From NCBI RefSeq assembly GCF_001238295.1, contig NZ_LGXZ01000002.1, positions 310,001-374,000 on the forward strand: a stretch of DNA of 64,000 nt, read 5' to 3'. The position numbers were made by a program, and so were the translations under genes. The notes under the pieces were generated by a model. That model saw only the letters and a program-made list of their open reading frames with translations. It was not told where the DNA came from and ran no database searches. The stretch comes from Ruegeria sp. 6PALISEP08. GTDB lineage: Bacteria > Pseudomonadota > Alphaproteobacteria > Rhodobacterales > Rhodobacteraceae. Below are positions 58,267 through 64,000 of the stretch, piece after piece (the first letter of the stretch is position 1; the number at the start of each line of letters is the position of its first letter).

Positions 58267-58835
58267 TTTTCAGCCTCGAGCAGAGTGTTGAGCACGCGTA
58301 TCGCGTGTGTCACGGCCAGTTGTGGTTCTTCCGGCGCGCTGAGAGCCGCGCGGATATACAACCCGTCAATAAGGGCGATCATGTTTTCGGCGGCTTCAAC
58401 GGGATCCTGCATCTTGGAGCGCAAAGCGTATATCAGGTTTGAACGGATGCGTGCCTGATAGATCTGCCACAAACGCAGTGCATCCTCATTGGTTTGCGCC
58501 AGAACATAGAAGGTCATCCATGCAGCGATCACGTCGGGTGTGAAACACGAGGGGGCAAAACACGCCTCAATGATCGCCTGTGCCCGACCTTCCGGAGCAG
58601 ACGCCTTCAGTTTGGCCCGCGCTTCATCACCAAAATCCGAAAGGATCTGACGCATGGCAGCCAAAAATATCTGATCCTTGCCACCGAAATAGTGATGCGC
58701 CAGTGCACTGGACATGCCCGCGCGCTTCGCAATCTGGCTGACAGTCACATCAAGGGATTTCTGCACGCCCAATTCTGCAATCGTCGCACGGACAATCGCA
58801 TCCCGGCGAATTGGTTCCATTCCGACTTTCGGCAT
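58263..58835 (-). CDS. betI: BetI, choline-responsive TetR repressor
   Basis: A 190-residue TetR protein: MPKVGMEPIRRDAIVRATIAELGVQKSLDVTVSQIAKRAGMSSALAHHYFG helix-turn-helix, followed by the BetI_C ligand domain (LYIRAALSAPEEPQLA). ATG at 58835 has AGGGGGAAG upstream and gives the usual BetI start. It heads the operon with betC and betA and probably represses it until choline is present. Confidence 0.95.
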   Translation of the reverse strand: MPKVGMEPIRRDAIVRATIAELGVQKSLDVTVSQIAKRAGMSSALAHHYFGGKDQIFLAAMRQILSDFGDEARAKLKASAPEGRAQAIIEACFAPSCFTPDVIAAWMTFYVLAQTNEDALRLWQIYQARIRSNLIYALRSKMQDPVEAAENMIALIDGLYIRAALSAPEEPQLAVTHAIRVLNTLLEAEK

Positions 58836-58881
58836 CACTTCCCCCTGAGCAAGCATCACGATGCCAAGCTAAGGGGTTTTT

Positions 58882-58895
58882 ATTGACTCGTCAAT
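58882..58895. promoter_or_regulatory. BetI-like operator upstream of betI
   Basis: ATTGACTCGTCAAT, a palindrome with a 2-base centre, 47 bases before the betI start codon. Its reverse complement shares TGACGAGTCAAT with 25473-25484 near the betaine transporter. Confidence 0.6.
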
Positions 58896-58921
58896 TAATG
58901 AAAATCCGAAGCGTGCCAACC

Positions 58922-59830
58922 TCACAGCTTCGGTGCAATACTCGGAGGCGTCAAGTCTCGACGGTTCAGGACTGCTTCGCGCCATGAGATGAAGCTGACG
59001 GCACACAGGATCAATGTGCCACCGGCAACGACCCAAACATCGACGCTTTCGTGGAACACAACAGCGCCCAGCAATGTGGCCCAGATCAGTTGAAGAAACG
59101 TGATCGGCTGCGTGACCGCCACCGGCGCGGCCTGCAAGGCGAGGGTCATGAGATAGTGCCCGGCGGTCGCAAAACAGGCCACCAGAAACAGAACCCCGAG
59201 ATCACGCAAGCTGGGTTGAGTCCAAACGGCCACAGCAAATGGGATCAGCGCAAGCGTCACCCAAATCGACAGATGCGCCACGACGACCGAAGGTGACACA
59301 TCCCGCACCAGCAGTTTGGCCAACAGATAAGAGCCACCCAGTGTCAGGGCCGTCCCCAGCATAGCCAAATGGCCTGCTGACACTTCTCGAAATCCTGGCC
59401 GCAGGATGATCAGTACCCCGACCAAAGCTAACAGAATTGCGGCTATCCGCCGAAAGGCCAGTTTTTCACCCAGAAACAGGGCTGCCCCCAAAGTCACGTA
59501 AACCGGCGTCATGTAGTTCATGGCCGTGACTTCAGCCAACGGGATCTGGGTCATGGCAAAGAACCACAGCATTACCGCAACCGCATGAACGACCCCACGC
59601 ACTCCGAACAGGGTCAACAACCGGGGTGTCAGTTTGGTTGCCATGATCGACCGCAAAGCCGGGAGTAAGAACACCAGCCCCAGAACGTATCGCAGGAACG
59701 CGGCCTGGATCGGGTTCATGGTCGTGCCCAGGGACTTCACCAATGCCGTCATCACAACAAAGGACAGCCCGGCGGAAAACATCCAGAACATGCCTGCTAG
59801 GGGACGTGACGAAGCGGTGTGTGAGGTCAT
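58922..59830 (-). CDS. DMT superfamily transporter (EamA type)
   Basis: A 302-residue protein with ten predicted helices in two EamA repeats: GMFWMFSAGLSFVVMTALVKSLG and the second-half AMLGTALTLGGSYLLAKLLVRDVSP. The motif PVYVTLGAALFLGEKLAFRRIAAILLALVGVLIILRPG is typical of the family. The substrate is unknown; a place beside betI does not fix it. ATG at 59830 has a poor ribosome site. Confidence 0.87.
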   Translation of the reverse strand: MTSHTASSRPLAGMFWMFSAGLSFVVMTALVKSLGTTMNPIQAAFLRYVLGLVFLLPALRSIMATKLTPRLLTLFGVRGVVHAVAVMLWFFAMTQIPLAEVTAMNYMTPVYVTLGAALFLGEKLAFRRIAAILLALVGVLIILRPGFREVSAGHLAMLGTALTLGGSYLLAKLLVRDVSPSVVVAHLSIWVTLALIPFAVAVWTQPSLRDLGVLFLVACFATAGHYLMTLALQAAPVAVTQPITFLQLIWATLLGAVVFHESVDVWVVAGGTLILCAVSFISWREAVLNRRDLTPPSIAPKL

Positions 59831-59870
59831 GCCATAGGTTGAACACTGAAACCAGACCCGGGACAACCCT

Positions 59871-60470
59871 TCACATGATAACAAGTTTCAGTGCGATACC
59901 CAGCATGACAACGCCAATCCCCACATCCAGCACCTGCCACGCCCGTGGTCGTGTAAAAACGGGCGACAAAATGCCCGCGCCATACCCAAGCGAAAAAAAG
60001 AACACAAAGCTGGAGAACATCGCACCCAGAGCGAACCCAAGACGGTCGTCATACTGCGCCGAGATTGAACCGATCAGGACTACAGTGTCCAAATAGACAT
60101 GCGGGTTCAGCCAAGTGAACGCGAGCACCGTAAGAAGCGCGGCTTTCAGGCTGGTGCGCTGGCCATTGCCGATCTCCATCACCGCGCCGCCCTGCCAAGC
60201 CGACTGCAGGCTGCGCAGCCCATACCAAGTCAGGAATGCGGCTCCGCCATAGCGCATCACAGTTTCGAACCATGGTATCGCCTGCGCCAGAGTGCCAAAT
60301 CCAGCCACGCCCGCACCAATCAGCAAAGCATCAGATACCGCGCAGGTCAGGCACAGAATGAAAACATGCTCTCGCCGCAACCCCTGCCGCAGAATAAAGG
60401 CGTTTTGCGCCCCGATCGCGAGGATCAGGCTAAAACCCAGTGCGAAACCGGCGATCATGGATGTGGGCAT
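59871..60470 (-). CDS. argO: LysE/ArgO-type amino acid exporter
   Basis: A 199-residue exporter with about six helices: IAGFALGFSLILAIGAQNAFILRQGLRREHVFILC and the closing WLNPHVYLDTVVLIGSI-type signature (FTWLNPHVYLDTVVLIG) of the LysE family. The divergent argP regulator makes arginine or lysine efflux the likely function. AGGAGG lies 4 bases before ATG at 60470. Confidence 0.93.
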   Translation of the reverse strand: MPTSMIAGFALGFSLILAIGAQNAFILRQGLRREHVFILCLTCAVSDALLIGAGVAGFGTLAQAIPWFETVMRYGGAAFLTWYGLRSLQSAWQGGAVMEIGNGQRTSLKAALLTVLAFTWLNPHVYLDTVVLIGSISAQYDDRLGFALGAMFSSFVFFFSLGYGAGILSPVFTRPRAWQVLDVGIGVVMLGIALKLVIM

Positions 60471-60520
60471 GGGACCTCCTGCGAATTCCCAACGTTGACT
60501 AAGCCCCATGGCACGATCTA

Positions 60521-60550
60521 TCAAATTAAAGATGTTACCCTCAATTAAGT
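60521..60550. promoter_or_regulatory. Possible ArgP site between argO and argP
   Basis: A direct repeat, CAAATTAA (60522-60529) and TCAATTAA (60541-60548), in the 87-base divergent region, where an LysR-type site is expected. Confidence 0.3.
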
Positions 60551-60557
60551 TCCACTA

Positions 60558-61451
60558 ATGTTTCTGGACCCTCACCACCTGTCTGCTTTGTCAGCCATTC
60601 TACGTCATGGCAGTTTTGACGCAGCAGCGGCGGAATTGGCTGTGACGCCTTCAGCCATCTCCCAACGGATAAAGGCACTGGAGGACCGGATTGGGGCATC
60701 ACTGATCCATCGGGGTACGCCATGCACCGGAACGCCGGCAGGGCTGCGCATTGCCCGCTATGCTGAGGATGTCGGACTGCTTGAGGCGCAACTGGCCCGC
60801 GAATTGGCATTGGAAACGGATCCGGGATCGGCGCGTGTTCGCATTGCTGTGCCCGCCGATGTACTGGCCACGTGGTTTGTCGATGCAATGGCGCAAGTGC
60901 CCAATATGCTGTTCGATCTCGTCATCGACGATCAGGATCATTCGGCAGACTGGCTGAAACGAGGTGAGGTCAGCGCCGCTGTCACCGTTGGCGGGCACCC
61001 CGTTACGGGGTGTAACGTGACAGCGCTGGGTGTCCTGCGATACTTACCCACAGCCAGTCCGGCCTTCATCGACACGTGGTTCAAGGACGGCGTGACCGAG
61101 GGCACGCTCGGCAAAGCACCCTGCCTTGTCTTCAACCAAAAGGATGGTCTGCAAAAGGCGTGGCTGTCCCAATATATCGCCCCTCACCTGTCGCCCCCGT
61201 TTCATTTCCTGCCGTCCTCGCACGGATTCGTGGATGCGGCGATTGCCGGGCTCGGATGGGGCATGAACCCTGCGGCCCTTGCCCAAGACGCCTTGGATCA
61301 GGGGCTGTTGCGTCCCATCGCTGCAAATGCTCCGCTGGACATTTCCCTCAGCTGGCAGGTTGGGCGCGTACTTGCGCCTGCCCTCAAACCACTTACAAAT
61401 GCGGTTCAACGTGCCGCAAAGCAGGTCCTGCTGCCCCCAAGCGCGAACTGA
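60558..61451 (+). CDS. argP: LysR-family regulator ArgP
   Basis: A 297-residue LysR protein: helix-turn-helix AILRHGSFDAAAAELAVTPSAISQRIKALEDRIGASLIHR near the start, and a C-terminal effector domain with DHSADWLKRGEVSAAVTVGG and GFVDAAIAGLGWGMNP. These resemble ArgP/IciA, the activator of argO in response to arginine and lysine. It diverges from the exporter gene. Confidence 0.92.
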   Translation: MFLDPHHLSALSAILRHGSFDAAAAELAVTPSAISQRIKALEDRIGASLIHRGTPCTGTPAGLRIARYAEDVGLLEAQLARELALETDPGSARVRIAVPADVLATWFVDAMAQVPNMLFDLVIDDQDHSADWLKRGEVSAAVTVGGHPVTGCNVTALGVLRYLPTASPAFIDTWFKDGVTEGTLGKAPCLVFNQKDGLQKAWLSQYIAPHLSPPFHFLPSSHGFVDAAIAGLGWGMNPAALAQDALDQGLLRPIAANAPLDISLSWQVGRVLAPALKPLTNAVQRAAKQVLLPPSAN

Positions 61452-61478
61452 TCGCACACCCCAATTTCGGAGGAACCG

Positions 61479-62168
61479 ATGTTCTCACGCGATGCTCTCA
61501 GCTATGATCCAATTCCATTGCCAGACCGGTGCGAGATCAGCGATGCAGACATGCTAGACGCGGCACAGGCCTTTTACGACAAGATGCGCCAGCGCCATAC
61601 GGTGCGGGATTTCAGCCCCCGCCCCGTCGACAGCACCGTGATCGAAATGTGTTTGCGCACGGCAGGCACCGCGCCTTCTGGCGCCAATCATCAACCTTGG
61701 CACTTTGCCGCGATCTCGGCCCCTGACCTAAAGCAGCGCATCCGCGAAGAAGCCGAGGAAGAAGAACGCAGGTTCTATGCGGGCGGCGCAGGTGATGAAT
61801 GGATCAAAGCGCTTGAGCCCATCGGCACCAATGCAGTCAAAGAGCACCTGACCATCGCCCCCTGGCTGATCGTGGTTTTCGCCCAGCGCTGGGGACAGTT
61901 CGACGATGGGACGCGATATAAGAATTACTACGTGCCGGAAAGCGTGAACATTGCCACCGGCTTTCTGCTGGCTGCACTGCACCACGCGGGGCTCAGCACT
62001 TTGACCCATACCCCGAATCCGATGCGGTTTCTGAACGACGCGCTGGACCGGCCCGCATCAGAAAAACCGACGATGATCATCGCAGTTGGGCATTCTTCGG
62101 AAACCGCGACAGTGCCTGCAGTGGCAAAGCTGAAGAAACCGCTGGACGAGATCTCGTCGTTCTTCTGA
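61479..62168 (+). CDS. Nitroreductase-fold flavoprotein, iodotyrosine deiodinase-like
   Basis: A 229-residue FMN enzyme. RTAGTAPSGANHQPWHF near residue 60-76 and APWLIVVF near 127-134 match the deiodinase branch. Glu96, Tyr100 and Lys121 align in spacing (Y-4, Y, Y+21) with Glu157, Tyr161 and Lys182 of human IYD, which grip the zwitterion of halotyrosine. The C-terminal VGHSSETATVPAVAKLKKPLDE is also IYD-like. It follows argP by 27 bases. Reductive deiodination of halotyrosines is the inference. Confidence 0.85.
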   Translation: MFSRDALSYDPIPLPDRCEISDADMLDAAQAFYDKMRQRHTVRDFSPRPVDSTVIEMCLRTAGTAPSGANHQPWHFAAISAPDLKQRIREEAEEEERRFYAGGAGDEWIKALEPIGTNAVKEHLTIAPWLIVVFAQRWGQFDDGTRYKNYYVPESVNIATGFLLAALHHAGLSTLTHTPNPMRFLNDALDRPASEKPTMIIAVGHSSETATVPAVAKLKKPLDEISSFF

Positions 62169-62179
62169 GAACACGCGCT

Positions 62180-63460
62180 TTACTCCTGCGGCTGGGATGC
62201 GTCTTTCCGGACTGGCCGCATCATTAGATAGCATGTTACGCAGGACGCCAGGCTGACGGCGACAATGAAGGCGACCGCCAATGCGACCTCATGCATATGG
62301 GCAACTGCGGCCAATGCCGCCGAGAGAAGCACCGCTGACAAACGGGCAATTGATTTGACCGCAGCTGACCCCTGCACGCGGAGATCCTTGGGCGCGATGT
62401 CCAGAAAATACAGTTTGCGCGAACTGCTGATCCCCGTCACCGCCACGGTGACAACAAACAGAGCGATGGCATGCAGATGCACATCGTGATCTATGCCCAA
62501 ATAGTGGAACGCCAAAAGGACGCTTCCGGTGGCGGCCACCATCAGGGTTCCAACCATCATGACAGCGCGATGGGACCTCATGTTCACAAATTGCCATAAA
62601 GGCCCTGAAACAAGATAACCTGAAGCAGAAGACACGATCACCGCGGTCAGACCTTTTGCCGAACTGTGATGCGCCTCTGCCGCGATCAGGGCGAAGAACG
62701 GTACAGAGAGCGAGACTGCCACCAAAGGCATACGCATAGCCATGTAACGCCGAAACCAGGGGTAATCGAACATGTTCAGAATACCCTGAACATTGGCCTT
62801 AAACGACAATCTTGGCTTGGTTTCAGCCCTCTTTACTGGTTCGACAGAGCGCGCATTCTCGGTCATCGCCAGCATCAAAAGCCCCGAGAGCATAAAAAAC
62901 GCAACTGACACGCCGATCATTGTGGAATGGCGCGAAAACGGCGGGTTTTCCTTGGTAATCTGATGCACAAGCAAGGCAAGGCCGATGGCGCATAGCCCAC
63001 CGCCTCCGAGTTGCAGGTACTGCATCGCCATGCGTGATCGTGAATGGACATGATCGCCCAGCAGATCAGTGAACATCAGGTTCTGAACCTCGTCCACCAG
63101 ACCAATCACAAAAAAGACCGAAACGAAGATCACCGCAATCAACGGAACGACCCCGGTCGCAGCTGCGGCCATCGCCAGTACCAGACAGACGCCGATAACA
63201 GCTTCGGTCAGAGCAATGGCGCGCTTTTTCTGCGATTTTGCCGCGACAGGTTGCGCCAGAAAAAAATCGGAAATCATGCTGCCGACCATCCGCACCGAAA
63301 CCAGCGCGCCTGCCACGAACATCGGCAGTTCGAAGGACACGGCCAGAAACGGCAATACCACCGAAGGGCTGCCCAAGGTCCACGCAACCTGAGACACAAT
63401 ACTCTGCCCGGTCAGAACCGGCACATTGCGTTTGGCAGTATCAGGTTTCTTGGACGTCAT
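62180..63460 (-). CDS. Major facilitator family protein
   Basis: A 426-residue protein with about 12 membrane helices: LTGQSIVSQVAWTLGSPSVVLPFLAVSF, VAKSQKKRAIALTEAVIGVCLVLAMAA, and KLYFLDIAPKDLRVQGSAAVKSIARLSAVLL in the second half. It is an uncommon MFS branch and the substrate is unknown. ATG at 63460 has only a weak ribosome site; the open frame starts at 63514. It converges with the deiodinase-like gene. Confidence 0.82.
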   Translation of the reverse strand: MTSKKPDTAKRNVPVLTGQSIVSQVAWTLGSPSVVLPFLAVSFELPMFVAGALVSVRMVGSMISDFFLAQPVAAKSQKKRAIALTEAVIGVCLVLAMAAAATGVVPLIAVIFVSVFFVIGLVDEVQNLMFTDLLGDHVHSRSRMAMQYLQLGGGGLCAIGLALLVHQITKENPPFSRHSTMIGVSVAFFMLSGLLMLAMTENARSVEPVKRAETKPRLSFKANVQGILNMFDYPWFRRYMAMRMPLVAVSLSVPFFALIAAEAHHSSAKGLTAVIVSSASGYLVSGPLWQFVNMRSHRAVMMVGTLMVAATGSVLLAFHYLGIDHDVHLHAIALFVVTVAVTGISSSRKLYFLDIAPKDLRVQGSAAVKSIARLSAVLLSAALAAVAHMHEVALAVAFIVAVSLASCVTCYLMMRPVRKDASQPQE

Positions 63461-63555
63461 GGATCTTGGGGTCGCGTCTTTCCATAGTTCAACACCCACC
63501 CAGCCTAAGCGCATCTAGGGTTTCAGCCAATAACCCATACGAATTGTCCTGAAAC

Positions 63556-63584
63556 TAAAAAACCCGGCCAGATTGGCCGGGTTT
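63556..63584 (-). terminator. Rho-independent terminator after yebC
   Basis: A perfect 11-bp stem (63560-63570 with 63574-63584) with a 3-base loop, followed by a T run on the minus strand. Confidence 0.88.
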
Positions 63585-63606
63585 CGCAATTGCAAATTTT
63601 GCTTTT

Positions 63607-64000
63607 TCAGAGCTGAGCCATCACTTCGTCAGTGGCCTCGAAGTTCGTCGTGACGCGCTGCACGTCATCATCGTCTTCCAGCGCATCAACCAGCTTCATC
63701 AGCTTTTGCATGTCTTCCAGACCCAGCTCGGTCGTGGTGGTGGGCTTCCAGACCAGTTTGGTGGACTCCGTTTCACCCAAAGCAGTTTCCAGAGCGTTCG
63801 AAACGTCGTTCAGATCCGTATCCGCGCACCAGATGATGTGACCATCCTCTGAGCTTTCGACATCTTCGGCGCCTGCTTCGATGGCCGCTTCGAAAATGGT
63901 GTCCGCATCGCCCGCAGTCGCCGGATAGAGAACTTCGCCCTTGCGTTCGAACATGAACCCAACCGAGCCCGTCTCACCCAGATTGCCACCGTTCTTGGAA
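63607..64000 (-). CDS. yebC: YebC/PmpR family transcriptional regulator, partial
   Basis: The frame runs off the right edge, so the N-terminus is missing. The visible 131 residues are [20 protein letters not shown] and a domain [27 protein letters not shown], ending [15 protein letters not shown], the YebC domain 2/3 pattern. YebC proteins aid translation of proline-rich stretches and regulate genes. A strong terminator follows. Confidence 0.93.
   Translation of the reverse strand, partial: SKNGGNLGETGSVGFMFERKGEVLYPATAGDADTIFEAAIEAGAEDVESSEDGHIIWCADTDLNDVSNALETALGETESTKLVWKPTTTTELGLEDMQKLMKLVDALEDDDDVQRVTTNFEATDEVMAQL

Noticed and set aside
63585..63600. GCAATTGCAAATTTTG near the right edge as a PccR site
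   Set aside because: It lies between the yebC stop and its terminator, not in a promoter, and matches the motif only loosely.

Overview
The window reads as a chromosomal segment of a marine roseobacter-type alphaproteobacterium (Rhodobacteraceae, probably Ruegeria-like). The basis is GC-rich coding sequence, a cuckoo-type CCUCCUCCC small RNA, an alphaproteobacterial LexA box (GTTC-N7-GTTC), single-chain pyruvate carboxylase, a pcc/mcm locus with a ScfR-family regulator, and glycine betaine and choline-sulfate genes. I see no phage, transposase, integrase, rRNA operon or CRISPR array. The only clear decay is one exosortase-substrate pseudogene beside tRNA-Tyr.

Layout. 1-10 kb: cuckoo sRNA, DUF1330 protein, UvrD-type helicase with an SOS box, diguanylate cyclase, FMN 2-hydroxyacid dehydrogenase, pyruvate carboxylase, MAPEG protein. 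10-19 kb: two identical tRNA-Gly(GCC), a GNAT enzyme, a stand-alone RAM domain, and the histidine genes hisB-hisH, hisA and hisF-hisE broken up by two opposite-strand exported-protein genes. Then come a lipoprotein, a CoA-binding protein, a YHS protein, a zinc-ribbon gene that seems to start at AUU, rlmB and tRNA-Tyr. 19-25 kb: the VPLPA-CTERM pseudogene, DUF2478-NnrU, and a glycine betaine/proline ABC transporter (binding protein, ATPase, fused double permease). 25-32 kb: DNA glycosylase I, a HExxH lipoprotein, cytochrome c, small DMT permease, lolD-lolC and proS.

32-41 kb: a two-gene FAD oxidoreductase/2-oxoglutarate oxygenase operon, AI-2E-type permease, Hda, Ppx/GppA, an EEP-family phosphatase/nuclease, a TerB-DnaJ protein, GNAT and VOC proteins. 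41-54 kb: the propionyl-CoA to succinyl-CoA locus (mcm, pccA, small lipoprotein, DcaP-like porin, small genes, pccB), a Bcr/CflA exporter and the regulator PccR, with TTTGCAAA-type sites in the pccB and pccR promoters. 54-59 kb: YdcH-like protein, thermonuclease, betI-betC-betA. 59-64 kb: DMT transporter, argO/argP pair, an iodotyrosine-deiodinase-like flavoprotein, an MFS protein and the C-terminal part of yebC running off the right edge.

The genes connect into a few themes. Propionate carboxylation and mutase are tied to an acyl-CoA-responsive repressor/activator. Osmolyte uptake and choline-sulfate use are linked by two sites sharing the 12-mer TGACGAGTCAAT, one upstream of the betaine transporter and one upstream of betI, which suggests one BetI regulon. 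Anaplerosis (pyc), histidine synthesis and housekeeping RNA functions make up the rest. The observations most worth a second look are the AUU-initiated zinc-ribbon gene, the cuckoo RNA, the deiodinase homologue, the shared BetI-like sites and the nested inverted repeat at the start of the DUF6497-like gene.
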